Shown here: positions 1-13,634 of the stretch, piece after piece
Layout of the letters: each line of letters begins with the position of its first letter
Position numbering within the stretch: position 1 is the stretch's first letter
Assembly: GCA_017163975.1 (NCBI GenBank)
Contig: JAFFSR010000227.1
Location: forward strand, 1,674,001-1,738,000
Source: Anastatus disparis
Taxonomy: Eukaryota > Arthropoda > Insecta > Hymenoptera > Eupelmidae
Reading direction: 5' to 3'
DNA: 64,000 nucleotides
Program-made: the position numbers and the translations under genes
The notes under the pieces: generated by a model
What the model saw: the letters and a program-made list of their open reading frames with translations, nothing else
Told to the model about the DNA's origin: nothing
Database searches by the model: none

Positions 1-3000
1 GTAATAAATAGTATTTTATATTTTTTTTATTTAACGTTATTAATCTATTATATAAACAATATTTTAATATCTTCTCTACCTATAACATTACATGTAAACA
101 TCCTTAAAGAAAAAATAAGAGAAGTCAAATATGTATAACATTATTATGCAAGAGAGAGTAATGAAAACCTTAGCTTATCACTTCACGCTTCGACATCGAC
201 TTGGAATGCAAGTTAATCATAAACTTTTTCTCATGAGTCTCTGATGCTGAGTACGGCGCCTTTTTATTACATTTTATCTTTGTTTGTAGTTTATATTTTA
301 AACATGCGCCGGCCAAAGCTATTTTATTTTCTCTTAATGTTTAAAAAGGAAGAAAAGCTTGAAGGAAAACATTGAAAACAACTTTTTCCAATGAAATCAG
401 TCTTCGCTATCTTCACTTCAACTTCCGTTGAAGTCGAAAAATTTCTCTTTCTTTTTTCTCAGGTAGATAAAAACTTTTGAAGAAAAAGAAGAATCTAAAG
501 TAACGAAGATATACCCGCATTTATCGTAGATCTAGTCTCATAATCTTCTATTTTCTTTTTTATATACTATGGTCAGCTTAAGTGTGTTTAACGAAAGGAA
601 TAATAAGATATATCTCTTTCAACAAAGGGGTCAAAACGTACACGTAATATAAATAAAGGGAAAATACGATCCCGCACTAACGTATAAAGTTTAATTTATT
701 TTGAAGTCTAGTTAAACGAAGTGTGCGTGATGCGCTCAATCAAGGAGAAAAGATCCAAGCCGAAGAGAAGCCGAGATCTTCGTTTGAGAAATTTGAGAAT
801 ATCTTCAAAGAAGAAGTCCTTTTTTTTATCTATATGGAACGAATTAAAATTAAATTTAATAGATTTTTTCCGTAACGGAATCATTAATCTGACTGATTTA
901 TATTAGTATAATAATCCTTTTAACGGACTAGGATCATTTTTTAATTGACAGGTATACTTTTTTTTAGATTTTATTTCTATTTTTAGTTAGATTTAAAATA
1001 CAGGAATATGAATATCGAAGTTGATCTTACGTAAGGTATGCCAATGATCCTTTGGATTTGTGTTGTAAATGTTCCTAAAAAAGAAAAATTAAAGTTATAA
1101 ATAATTAAATAATTATAAATAACAAAATCATTATTTTGTTAAATAATATTTAAACATTATATCAATTTTCAAAATCGAATGGATTTAATAAGTATTATTA
1201 GAAAAATAATACTTTAATCCTTTAACTAATCAGATTATCTTCGAAGTAACACGACCACCTTAATCGTTATTTTCGATCCTGGCTAAAATAAATCAGCTGC
1301 ATCGGCAAAGGGTTTAAAAAAAAACGAGAAAAAAAGGACATACATAAAATGCATACGCGAATCTTTCCCTTTACTTTCTTATACGGCCTAAGCAAGGCTA
1401 GTGGCCTCGGATAGCAACAGCGTTATACATGGTCTTCTTTAGGTTGAGGGCGCCTTGTTTTTTCGTTGATGCTTATATGGACCAGTCAACTCTAAAGGAC
1501 CAGGACTGGTTATAATCATGGAGATATAATAAGTTTCGTATATATAAGAGAATATAGCCGGCTTTAACAAAAGGACTTATACTACTTCATCTTCTTTATT
1601 TCTTTTTTTTTTTACTATCTTTACTTGTTCTCTTTTAACTTTATTCTTTTTTCTTTTCCTTTTCCCTTTCTCTCATGAAGATAAAAAAAAACAGCATCCG
1701 CATGCGTTGCACTTCACGAAGTGAAAGGTAAACGAAACAACAAGGGTATAATGCTGAAGAGAAAGAAGAAATAATACTGGGAAGGATGCATTAAAAACTC
1801 CTTGTGGATGCGTTCTCTTCGTCGTGGGGGTTGCGGCCAACGGAATTAATATTTATTTGTTAAAGGGAAAGAGACTAAACGAGAATCTAAAAAGAAAGGA
1901 AGACGAAGAGAGAAGAAAAAAAAAGAAGAGAAAAGAAAGCGTCGGAATATTTTTGAAGTTTTATGCGCTTTTGGCAAATGCCTAACGGTAACGGCGCCCT
2001 TCTTCAAATTTTTCAAACGATGAGAAAAAAAGAAGGGCGTGTGACTTCAGCAGAATTTATTGTTTTTCAAAGATAAATATGTATTTTTCCTTCGAAATTT
2101 TTAAAAATTTTTAGATTTGTTACACTTATGATTGGTAATTTATTCTTTTGTTCGTTGAAGAATTCGAGCATCAAGTAATTTCTAAGTAAATAGGTTTTGA
2201 AAATAGTTTCTAAAAAATAATTAATATAAATTACAAATTTATGTGTATCACTGTGTGTAGACTATTCATATGCATTATAAAGTTAATTAACAATTTAAAT
2301 ATTTGTCACTCAACTTGAAACTTCAAATTTGTAAGGAAAAGTATAAGAAATTACAGTTGACTAATATTCTCATACCAATTATTAATTATATTCTGTTCAC
2401 ATCTGATTAAAAATTTGATACATTCAATTATCATTAAATATCAAAACTCTTTATTTTAATTTCAAAATTTTAAAAATTAGAATAGAAAAAATCAAAATTG
2501 AAAAACGTGAAAATTTTTTTTTAATAAATAAAAGAAAACTGCATCTACTATTATGAAAGAGTTTATCACATAATAAGGATTACGTAAAAAAAGTTCAAAC
2601 AAAACAAACTTTCAACCTGACGCAGGTACAAAAAAATGAATCTGTGAAGTCACCGTGATTTTTTTCTGTAGGAGAAAGAAAAAAAGGCTGACCATAAAGA
2701 AGAAGAAGAAGATAAAGAAGGAGAGAAAAAAAAGAATACGTGGCTTTGGAAAAATCAGGTCTTTACCTTGACTTCGGCCTTTAACATTCCCGCGATGTAA
2801 ACATAGACCCCCTGCTTATGTATTATATATACATATATATCGAAAACGTAGATCTTCAAATATCGCGGTAAACTTTTTGTTAAATCTCACATGTATTCTA
2901 ATGCACTTCTATTTCACTTTTCCGTTAAGTTCTTCTTTTTTTATTTTTTTTTTTTAATTTCATCTTCTCAGAAAAAGAAGTATCCAAGCTCGTAAAAAGA

Positions 3001-3676
3001 AGTTAACCTTTTATATGCATTTAAACTTTTGGATCTTTTGACTTCACACATGGATATATATAAATTCCTCTTTTAACACGCAGATAAAGCCATGGTTATA
3101 TCTGAAGTTTTTTTTTTCTTTTGAAGAAAATTTTTATTACCTCCGCTACGCTGCGTGCATCGCGTTACGACTTATAATCTTCATCTTTTCTAATACAAAG
3201 TATAATACTTTTTTTTTTCTCTCCACTATTAAACTCAAAGCACTTCACTTGCTGCGCGCTTTGAAGATTTTTTTTTTATTTCTTTTTATGAATAGATTTC
3301 TTTTTAGGGTATATACTTGTGGGAGTAAAGTGTGACACAATGATCGCTAGGAAAAATTTATTGCGCATTGATTCGTTACAGAAATTTTTACGACTGACCG
3401 ACTTTTTGTTTAACGTTTTTTTTCAGTTACGTAATAAATAATAAACCATGACAAATTCCTATATTTTCAATTTTTTAATGAAAATGCGAGAATATTTATT
3501 TTTGTAGAATTAATGATTATTTACTTAGAATTATAACTAAAAAATTTTTGAAAATTTTTGAAAATATTTATTTTTTTATAAAAATTAAAATTGATTAAAA
3601 ATAAATTTTTTAATGTTTGACAAATTTTGAAATATTATTTTGATTTTAAAAATTTGTTATAAAGTTAAATTGTGAG
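1..3676. other. Intergenic, no gene recognised
   Basis: AT-rich DNA with many A and T runs. Less AT-rich, GA/CT-rich pieces lie near 150-900, 1230-2060 and 2620-3450. No ORF here has protein-like composition or a recognisable family. The 61-codon ORF at 721-906 is basic and serine/lysine-rich, has no visible domain and is not called. Confidence 0.6.
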
Positions 3677-3877
3677 AGGTCGTAAATGGCTCAGTCGGAA
3701 GAGTGATGAATTTGTAATCTCGAGGCCCTGAGTTCGAATCCCGCTCTCGGCCGATTTATACAAGCACCACTGTATGAGGTATACATGTGCTTTGTTCACA
3801 AACACACTGACGACCTTTGTCGCTAATTATCATCGAAATAGTAGTTGAAATATAGCGACGTTAAACAAAAAAAAAAA
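3677..3877 (+). repeat. tRNA-derived SINE, copy 1
   Basis: The 5' part is tRNA-like. It has a pol III A-box-like TGGCTCAGTCGG at 3687-3698 and a B-box-like GAGTTCGAATCCC at 3730-3742. A non-tRNA body follows, containing tacaagcaccactgta, catgtgctttgttcacaaac and cgctaattatcatcg. It ends in an A-rich tail after gcgacgttaaac. The same head, body and tail order recurs at 15208, 32095, 43470 and 61776 (minus), so this is a dispersed retroposon and not a single tRNA gene. The anticodon-loop region reads like tRNA-Thr (TGT), but the cloverleaf is degenerate. Confidence 0.85.
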
Positions 3878-6800
3878 TTGAATGGTATTGAATTGAACTT
3901 TATTTCTTATGCGTTATATTAATCATAACAGTTTTTTTTTAACAAATTCATGTTACAAGGAATTTAACACCGCAGCATTTAAGCTGATTTTTATCAAATA
4001 TAATCGTTAACAAATGAGTGTGCGTTAACGATTTTTAAATTTGAAAAATATCACAATAAAAAATAAAATCTCACGCTATATTAGGCAAACATCCATAAAC
4101 ATAATAAAATTATTCTTTTATTCTCTATTTCAATAAAGTACTTAAAAAATCAAGCATATCATTCAGCACATTTTTAATGCTCATATTAAAAAGGAAAACA
4201 TATAAGATGAAACGATCGTTTTAAAAATAAGTGTATATACTATGTAATGTATACACTTTAAAAAGAACCAAGTGACGCCGATAGCTAGATCATTACGTAT
4301 ACGTAAAACTTTTGGCGGTACGGAGTTGATCTTCGTCATTTTTAGGTACATAACATCTTGTAGACATTCGTGACACATGTTCGCCACAAAGAATGCATTC
4401 ACGTATGGATTTTTTTCGTTAGTAAAGTGACATCGCGCAACGCACTCTCTCACGACTATAGCTTCTTTTTTTTTTTCTCTTTATATTTTTCCTTTCTTTC
4501 TTAAGAAGAGTTGAACGTATAGAAAGATAGGAAAGAAAGAAGAAAAATATCATCCTGCAAGAAGATGCGCGCGCTCATGCAAAGCGCGCGATTCGTTTAC
4601 GGAATATTAACTAGAATCTTAGATTGAGGCTTGTGTCTTTTTTCTTTACAGCTTTTAGATACTTCGTTTGTTGAGATTCTTTAACTGCTAGTTTATCTTC
4701 TATTTTTTTTTTTTTCCGGTGACAATGATTTATGAGTTGAATGTTTATTACGTAAATATGATTTTCACAGTTTTTTGTATAAGTTGAAAATATAAAAAAA
4801 AATAATGAAAAATGACGAAGTAATTATCGTTTGAAACATTTTTAATTCACAACTTGTCATTGATGGATTGTTGAAAAAATCATCACTTTTAATTTCTTGA
4901 AGATATATCAAGATTGCTTAACAAAGTTGACATTTGAAAAATATAAAAATCTTTTACACAAATTACATGTTTAATCTTATCAATTAAACAATCATAACAT
5001 TACATAAATATTTTGAAAAATTTAATTTCTCATCAAACAAAAAATAATAATAATTGAAATTTAAATTTGAAATCTTATCAAAACATTTTTAGCAAATTCA
5101 TCTTAAAATTCTTAACGATTTTCTTAACCGGTTCTCTTAAAACCCCCTAAAAAGCATTTCAACAAAAAAAAAATAGCGTATCAATCATAAATCGGATCGT
5201 TAGTTCCAGCAACGTGGCTTCATTCGGTCGTGCTTATTATCAGCAAGCCCGAAAAAAAGAGTAGGGAGGAGGGGAACCCTCTATATAATTCCCGCGCTAA
5301 TTCACCGGGTCCTCCCGAACACGCGTTTAAAAATCTGAAAAAGAATAAAAAATATATATACATATAATCCCCACTACTTCTGTACCTGCTATACAGTCGT
5401 CTTCCCTCTCAGTTTTTAATGTGCAAAGAAAGAAGAGGAGAAAGAGGGAATGAGCGAGAAGAGGACTTCTCGCATAGCAACACCGAGGGACTCTGCGAGG
5501 AAAAGTGTTCGGACCAACCGTTTGCTCTCAACGTTTACATATACAGATATGTATACATATACATAAGTGCGGGGGGCACATCTCCACGTCCCTTTGGAAT
5601 CTCTCAACGGTTTTTGCGCGCGCGTTTGGAACACACACATTACATATCACGTGGACAATATAACTCTGTTGCCTTTAGATTATATGAGAAATATAAATAG
5701 AAAAAAAAAAGACTAAATGGATGAATATAGGTCAATCGTGTCGATTTTAAAAAGAGTTTTGAATTTTTAGGAATTAAAAGAACCGAGGGTGTGGCTAATT
5801 TACAAATATGTTTTTATTTGGGTCAATGATCGCAAATTTTTGAATTTTATTTAAGGGTTTTTATACTTTTTTCGAAACTTTTAATTTTACAATAAAATTT
5901 TTTTATTAATTTTTGTTTATTAACTTTTTTTACAAATTTTTAATTGCATTTTTGATTTATATATTATTTAATTACCAAAGAGTGAAATTATCAAATAGAC
6001 GAATACCATCCAGTAAATACAAAAATTATTCATAAAAAAATTAATCATAAATAACTTAAATATTAATTTTTTTTTTATTTATAATTAAAAAATTATATGT
6101 GGACTAACTATTTTAAAAATAATTAGTAGTATGAAGCTTTTTAAAGCTTTTTTTCAAGGCGTATTAAGAACTATTGAACTAAATTTCGATTCAAAAGTAT
6201 ATCTTTCCTAACAACATTGTTTACGTGTTGAGAATAATTTAATATAATGACTTACACAAATAATACATTTCTACAAATCTCTGTATTTAAATAATTATTT
6301 AAACAACCATAAAATTATTTAATTTCTTTAAATTAATCCTTGAAATTAAAATAAAATAACAAAATAATAATCCGTGATGTTCACTTCGGGCTAAGTGTGT
6401 TTCTTCTCTTCTATTTCTTTTCCGAACCGCAGTTCAAGGTGAGTCCAACGGATTCGCATCCAGCAAAAAAAGAGGACCTTTTGTGTCTCGGTAACTTTCT
6501 TTCTGTTTTTTTTTTATTTTTTATTTAGTTTCGATTGCAATAAGCACATACAAGCACGCGATCCGGAACTTTCGAATAATGACTTCTCTCAACAATAAAT
6601 GCACCCACCGGAAAGTCTCTCTTAGCGTCATTATAAAATCTTGTCTTGTTTTCTTTTAAATTAAATTTCATTCTTTTCCTTTTTTGTATCATTGCATTTT
6701 GGGTAATTTTTTCTCTTGTAAAAATTGGTTACGTGCCGGTAAAAGTGGTTTTACAAAAAAATCCTTGCAGATGGTACATCTGTTCGTTTAAAATTCTCAA

Positions 6801-9800
6801 TTATTTGTCTGTATATTGAATACAGTTTAAAAAGTTGGTTTACCGACTGCATTATCATTTTTTTTCTCACGCGTACAATCCAAATTTAAGTTAATTTGAT
6901 AAATGTTACGTTCAACAAAATTATTCGCAAAAAATAAAATATACAGTAAGAGTAATAATAAAATGTATCGTGAAGTGAAAAAAAGAAAGATAAAATTGAA
7001 CAACGATTTTTCAAATTTATAATTATAATCATTAAAAGTACTAATTTTTTTTTCAATTTGAAGTTAATTTATTATATTATTTCATTACTAAGGTTTAAAA
7101 AATATAGAAACCGAAGGTCTATTGCCTAACAACCCACAACCAAGCATATCGAACAATCAGACACTGGCTTTATAAACCGGTCCCTTATATAAACTTGTAT
7201 AAATTAACTACTTTTAAGAACAACCCTTATAAAATTATTTTTTTCACCTCCCACGCATATTTTTCCCTTGCGCAATAATTTCAATCTCATAACTTTATTT
7301 GAAAAAGTAATAAACCAATGTAATTACATCATCAGCCATTCATAAAATTGCTCTTCCCGCGACTCTCTGTTTACAAACAAAACGTGGCGCACATTGCCAT
7401 TTCAACTCTTTCTCTCCTCGTGTTTCTCCTCTTCGCGCGCTTCTTCAATCTTTTTTTTTTCTTCTTTTTTTATTATGTATACATATACTTCCACTTCTCT
7501 TTTGAGTCTCTCCCCCCACGCAGTTAAAAAATTCTTCCTCTCTTTCTCTTTAGCTGCATTCCCTCGCGTTGGGCCCCCACTGCTCTCGTCTCGACGACGA
7601 CGGTTGGGATTTAAATTCCACTTAGTGTGTTTGAGGCCTGGGAAACGACCGCGACAACATATACAGACTCACATGCATATACACACTAACTCCTTTCTTT
7701 TCTTTTCTCTTCGTTACTTTATACCACTCTCTTTCTTCTTCCTTCTTCACTTTACTAACGCACTGATGCCGCGCCTCAATTTATCAGCAAAAAACCAACT
7801 CTTTTTCTTCTTTCTTTCTTTCTTTACTTTTTTTATTTTCTTTCTTTTTCTCTTACTTTGCACGAGTATACAGTACTGGGCCTCCCCCGTACATACGTGT
7901 ATGTAATTTTTTCTTTCTCTTTTTCCTTCGCTCTTGTATAATAAACATTGTAATGTTAGAGTGTCTCGCTCTCTCGTGAAGACTGGCTGATTATGTAGGC
8001 ATTATTTGACCGTTTGCCATCAAGAGAGAGAGAAATACTTTTTGCTTAACACGCTATGGGTAACGCAATTTTTTTCGGTATTACGTTTGTATATTACTAA
8101 CGCGTAATACCAGTTTATAGACCTTTTTAATTTTGAAATTTCGCAGGAAAGCTGTTGTTGTTTTATGAGAGATTTTTAAATTATGTTTTTATTTTAATTA
8201 TTTGTTTTATGATGTTTGATATATCAACAATTTAGTTAAATACATTGAAATACATTGAAATAATTATTTATTTATGTATGAATTTTAAATTCCAGATCTT
8301 GTATAAATTAACTTTTTTAATATTTGTATTTAAATTTGAAAATTGTATTTAATAATTAAAGGCAAAATTGCAAAATATGAATATGTCTGACTATTTAATA
8401 TTTATCTACTTGAAATATTATTAATAACAATCGCTATTAATATTGTTATATTAAAAATATGAAAATCTATTTTTCTAATACCTTGAATTTGAAATATGAA
8501 AATTCTGTTCAGCATTTCGGAAATCATAATTACTAAAAAATATAACATAGTAAAAAATGAATACTTTACTCTTGTTACAATTACTCACGATAAAGTGTAC
8601 ACGCTCTGTTTTAAGATACAAGCTTATCGCAACCGTTGCGCGCTATCAAATAACAAAAAACGTCGGCCAAGCAAATTCTTTTCTTTCATATACTTTGTTC
8701 TTCATTATTTTGCGCAGTGCAAAACTCTCTTCTTGAATAAAAAAAAGAAAAGTAAAAGAAAGAAGTACATAAAAAACGTACCGCTCGAATTTCTACGTAA
8801 AACATATACATTATTTACCACTTGCTTAAAACTTAAGCTTAAACCTACCGCAGAAATAGACGATTTGGGTGCTAAAAAGGGCAAAAAAGGAAAAAAATAC
8901 CTTAATATGTGAAGTTGTACGTGATCAACGAATGGCATTCCTTTGAACGAGCATGATTTCGCAAACGAAAGTATGAGATTACACTGGGTTTTTCTATTAT
9001 TAGCTTCTGTAAAAGAGCAAGCATTCTATGGTCTCGTTTGGTCACGAATTTTGTGCTTTATACCTTTTTTTTTGACACAATTAATACAGTTCACGCTGTG
9101 AGGTCATTTTTTTTTCGGCAAGATCCATGATATTAAAGGTTTTTAAAGCATTATCGGCCATAAAGGTATTGGTTTAATTTTCAAGTGGTACTTAATCTTC
9201 TGAGGTCAAAGATCAAAAAAGGCGATATACTGTATAGTGTATTTTCTTTTTTAAATTATTTCTATCTATTTACAGTAAACATACAACAAAAATATATTAC
9301 AAAAATGTTGATTAAGAAATCGACAAAGAATTAAATGGGTAATGCTAAAGTATTAATGATTTTTTATTGAAATTTGAAATAGTAAAATATTAATAAAAAA
9401 TTTGATTGGAATATTTTCAATAACTTTTTCATTCTTTTTATTTATTAATTTTTTTATTCATGCAGTTTTCATTTTTAATTTAAATGTAACAGAGTAGGTC
9501 AATAAAATTTATGTAACAATAATACGACCGACATATTCTTAATGTAGATCAACATATATATAAGAATATTTTTATTTTTTTAATTTATGACATATTAAGA
9601 ACTTAATTTCATAAACTGCTTATACACATATTATAAAAGTATATACATTTTTTTGAAGTAAAGTAACTATGTCAAGCCTGAAAAGGTTAATAAAAGATTT
9701 TATATGAATATCTATCTGATAAAAATATAAATTTTTGAATATTAAATTTTTATAAATTTTATTTTCATAAAATTATAAAACAAATAATTTGATATAAAAA

Positions 9801-11791
9801 AATTATAAAAACATTAAACCTGAAAATATCTTCAAGTCCAAGAAGCGTGAAGTACTTTATTATTTTCTCACACTATGAAAAAACTGTTCTCAAGGGTCGT
9901 TAAAAAATAACTATCTGTTTTGTACTATGAGAAATTTTCTCCTAAGGGTGGTTACTGTTAATTAGAGGTTTAACGTTTACTGAAAAATTATGATGAATCG
10001 ACATCAGCGATGACTCGAAAGAGAGCATAAGATATTCTGCAACGCAAATTGGTTGCTTCTTTTACGGGGGCTTAAGATAAAAAGGATCATCTTGAAAAAA
10101 TAAGTAGCAGTTATTGTGAGGGATACTTAATTGGATACCGGCGACTTAGTAACTTTGAAAACTATTCTTTTTGAATTTTCACAAGATTGAGACATTTTGA
10201 AAACTCCTTTTTATTTTCTGATCGTGAGATTGAATATAATGTGAAAATATACACGAATTAAACTGTGAAAAAGTTATTTTGCTTCTGTATTTTTAATTTT
10301 TTAAATACTTTGAAAGATAAAATTTAGAAACCAATGCACTTGTTCTTCTCTTCGTTTAGATTTTTTTAAATCTCTTTTCAAATGAATACCTTTAAACGTA
10401 TTTACCTTCCTGTATATATATAAACCCTTTTTCCATCTTCAATTTTTTTTCTTCAAATTCTTCTTCGCTTCTTTTTCTCAGAAGAACAAACATGAGAAAA
10501 CTTGAAAAAACGAGAATATAATCAAAACTAATCTTCCTAGACGGTTGAAGACGAAGTATATTTTGAAGAAAACCAGTTTAGCTTAGCGCGCCTTGCATCC
10601 ACATATTTACGTGTCCGCGTTGGTAAAGCATAATGGAGCCTTTGTATAGCAGACCCAAATCACTTTAATTTCCAGCCTTCCAAAATGATTACAGAACAAA
10701 TTCTTCACTCCTCCTAAATACATTTTTTAAGTCCTGAAGTTATTAATGCCGTGATCAAGCCTTAAAAAAACACGTGTGGTAATCTCAGACCCCAAATGAA
10801 GTACAGATATTAGATTCATGCGTGTTTTATTTGAAAAAGCACTATAAAAGGGATGATTAATGAATTTTCTTTAGATACATATAAAGTCAAAGTCACTTCT
10901 TAACTTTAAGATTGTCCAGTTTCTCTCCCACGGGAGATAAAGATCTGAAGATTTTAAACTACCCCGAAGTTTAAATTTGAAGGTTGAAGAAAATTTTTCC
11001 ATTTACCAGTCTCGTTTATACTTCGGGCTTTCAAAATCTCGTACTCCCTGCGTGATATGAAAACACAATTGAAATGAATTTAAAGAAGAGAGTTTAGGAT
11101 GCTTTTGAAAAGTTATTTTCAAGGTGACAAAGAGAAAAATTGTGATAGTGTCAGTTAAATTTGATTAATACAGTTTTGTAAACAGTTGTAAAACAAAATT
11201 CAAAGAAAAAATGCAAAATTATTCTGATTTCATTAAATTATTTTAACAAAAAATTTTTTCTTTCATTATGTATTTCAAAAATATTAAATTCAGAAATTAT
11301 AAATTCAAATAGAATCTTTTAAATCCGTATTTTATTTGTTCATTTAAAAGTATCAAGCGAAATATAGAAGAACTATTCTCTAAAATATTGCAAAATGTTA
11401 AACTTATAGCACATTTTTTTTTATTCAACGTTAAGAATTTACTAAAGTTTTATATATTTCTAAAAGTTGTTAATAATATATAAAATGAAATCATAATACC
11501 CTTTGTATTATTTGATTCCATGTAAAAAAAAATAAACATTTTTAAAAAACTTAGTGGGTAGTCCTGCCAGGTAATAACAGTCAAAAAGAGACGTTAAAAA
11601 AACTGAGGTTTCTTCCTTTCTGAAATTCTTCACTATCAACCCACTCTCTAAATATTAAAGACGACAAAGGTCGGAAAAACTAAAAACAACCCAACTTATC
11701 CTTTTTTCTTGGATCGTGCGTGGTCCTTTAAAAATCCTTTAGCTACTTGCACATTTTTCACTTCCTTTAGTATTTTTTGGATTCTTCTTTT
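3878..11791. other. Intergenic, no gene recognised
   Basis: AT-rich spacers alternate with less AT-rich islands at about 4300-4720, 5160-5720, 6370-6620, 7130-8060, 8600-9270 and 9840-11100. The islands contain poly-pyrimidine/poly-purine runs and GCGCGC cores (for example 4565-4590, 5608-5622, 7428-7440). The longest ORF (7394-7906) is an artefact of TTC/TTT/CTC runs and encodes a low-complexity Phe/Ser/Leu string. No exon with family similarity was seen on either strand. Confidence 0.6.
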
Positions 11792-12024
11792 GAAGCTATG
11801 CTTCTTACGCGACGTTACGGCAGGGGCACTAAATGTATAAAAATCGACAGTCCCAAATGTCACCCAGCGTGAATGAACGAATACGGCACAGGATGCCATT
11901 ATTGCTATCAACATACAAACATTCTTTTTTCTCTTTCTTTCTTTCCCTCTCTCCCATTCCGCTTAAGAATATGCATGTATATACATATAAGAAAGATAAA
12001 GAAAAAAAGACTGCCTTGTTGTAA

Positions 12025-12228
12025 CCGGCAAAGAAGGCTAGACATAGCCCCCTCCATTCGCGGCTACCTTTATTGTACATATAAGAGAAAGAAAGAGAGA
12101 GGGAGAGAGTCAATTCTTAAAGCCGGCGGACAGAGAAGGATAGACGCAACCCTCTCTATTCTTTATGAAAAAGAAAGAGAGAGGGAGAGAGTCAATTCTT
12201 AAAGCCGGCGGACAGAGAAGGATAGACG
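12025..12228. repeat. Tandem repeat, about 82-96 bp unit, 2.3 copies
   Basis: Units start at ccggc near 12026, 12123 and 12205. Each contains aaagaaagagagagggagag followed by agtcaattcttaaag. The second and third units both begin ccggcggacagagaaggata. The first unit is the most diverged. It lies inside the 11.8-12.8 kb interspersed repeat. Confidence 0.75.
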
Positions 12229-12476
12229 TAGAATACGATGATTAAATAAATAAATTATGTAAATAATATTTATTTAATTTAAATTTTAAAATTAGTATAC
12301 GTATGAAAATATGCGTTTGTATTTATAATATTATAATCTTAATATATTTTTTTGGCAAGAATTTTTTTATTTTCTCTCATTATCTTCCTCCGTTTATTAA
12401 TATGTGTATATTTATATAGTTATTAATTACTACATTAATAACAAAAAATGAAAATTTAATAAAATTTAATAAAATT

Positions 12477-12757
12477 TTTGTATTTTTCTGTTTACAATGC
12501 ACATGACGAAAATTACGTTTACCTAAATATATGTTTTTTAATAATTGATATTAATAAAAACTACATTATTAATACATTTTTAAATACATAATACATCGAA
12601 TGAAAAATAACGTTTTTTTGTATTTTTCTATTTACAATGCACATGACGAAAATTACGTTTACCTAAATATATGTTTTTTTAATAATTGATATTAATAATA
12701 AAACTACATTATTAATATATTTTTAAATACATAATACATCGAATGAAAAATAACGTT
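12477..12757. repeat. Direct duplication, about 140 bp unit
   Basis: Two near-identical units run head to tail. Each has tttacaatgcacatgacgaa, then attacgtttacctaaatata, then taattgatattaata, and ends aatgaaaaataacgtttt. The units begin near 12477 and 12616. The distal half of this unit also appears once at 17715-17800, so the duplication probably happened after the element dispersed. Confidence 0.8.
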
Positions 12758-12790
12758 TTCACTAAAAAATTAATTATAATTTTTTTATTT

Positions 12791-13634
12791 TAACCAAACT
12801 TTGTAAAGTTAATACTAAAATAAGGAAAACTTAAAGCAAAGATAACTATTCTTATAAAATGCAATTTTTGTATCAGCCAAACAGTATTGGTTTGTTTTTG
12901 AACTTAACATAACAGTTTGGAAATTTCTACATTCAAAGAAAAAATTACCTTTATTGGATACAAAAGATTTTTAACCAATATTAACTTTTTAAAAAAAGAT
13001 TATAACTATTCTTTCCCCAGAAAAATTACTTGAGTATAATATAATATGATAAATTTTCAAAAAGTTTACCCCACTTTAAGATTAAAATTAATAGATATTT
13101 AAGCTATTTCATACTTATCGAACAACCGCTAACACCCCGAAATTTAAATCCAGGTCAAAGGATTATAAATCCATAAAATTCTGAAGACAATTTCAATCTT
13201 TACTTAAATATAATATATTAACAGCTGTACGGCTATTGTGTACGCAATATAATATCTGTATATTCCATGTTTCCCCACTATTTTCAACAAGTATACCTGG
13301 ATCTATATAAATAACAATACACATTCGAGTGTGGAACGCTCAACGGAACTTGAACGCAAATTTAACTTTGTCTCGGCAAAGTTAAATAAACTGAATAGAG
13401 CGTTTTAACACTGTGTATTTTAAATATAGTGTTGTAGTTATTTTTTAATATGATATAACATTATATGTAATACAAATAATTAGGTATTTTAAAATAACCT
13501 TTGAAAAATATTTGAATTATAAAGCTAAAGTGAAGTGAAAATTGTTTATGTGGAGATTTTGAAAATTTTAAAAATCGTTAATTATTTTCAATAATTTACA
13601 GTCAGTTAAAATAAAACAATTAAAGCAGAAGAAA
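12791..13634 (+). promoter_or_regulatory. Upstream region of nudE-like gene with TATA-like site
   Basis: There is no gene in this stretch. A TATA-like TATATAAATA lies at 13304-13313. The more complex sequence from about 13320 (gtggaacgctcaacgg) could be the start of the transcript, giving a 5' UTR of roughly 300 nt before the ATG at 13635. The transcription start is inferred from motif position only. Confidence 0.35.

Larger units (their letters stand above)
11792..12790. repeat. Interspersed repeat, diverged/truncated copy
   Basis: Positions 11792 to about 11985 match 16787 to about 16978 closely. Both begin gaagctatgcttcttacg and share the pyrimidine stretch ending ccattccgcttaagaata. A second shared block lies at 12660-12785 here and 17715-17820 there (taataattgatattaata through aattaactataattttt-like). 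Between the blocks this copy holds tandem repeats absent from the other. The 3' inverted end seen at 17849 was not found here, so the copy looks 3'-truncated. Confidence 0.7.

Noticed and set aside
721..906. 61-codon basic ORF on the plus strand
   Set aside because: No family similarity, ends in AT-rich sequence, and no splice or promoter context beyond chance.
3677..3755. Functional tRNA gene
   Set aside because: A and B boxes are present but the cloverleaf stems are degenerate, and the same head is followed by a conserved non-tRNA body in five places. It is a SINE.
4181..4453. 90-codon minus-strand ORF with several Cys/His
   Set aside because: The Cys spacing (CVARCHF, MCHEC) does not form a recognisable zinc-finger pattern, and the rest is hydrophobic random-looking sequence. 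Kept as non-coding.
7394..7906. 170-codon plus-strand ORF
   Set aside because: Produced by pyrimidine-rich runs (TTC/TTT/CTC), giving Phe/Ser/Leu low complexity and no domain.
8496..8912. 138-codon plus-strand ORF
   Set aside because: Composition follows the AT-rich DNA (Lys/Ile/Asn/Phe), no domain, and a competing ORF on the other strand.
11829..12202. Overlapping ORFs on both strands across the 11.8-kb repeat
   Set aside because: They run through tandem GA-rich repeat. The second copy at 16.8 kb has a similar but not conserved reading frame, so there is no sign of protein selection.
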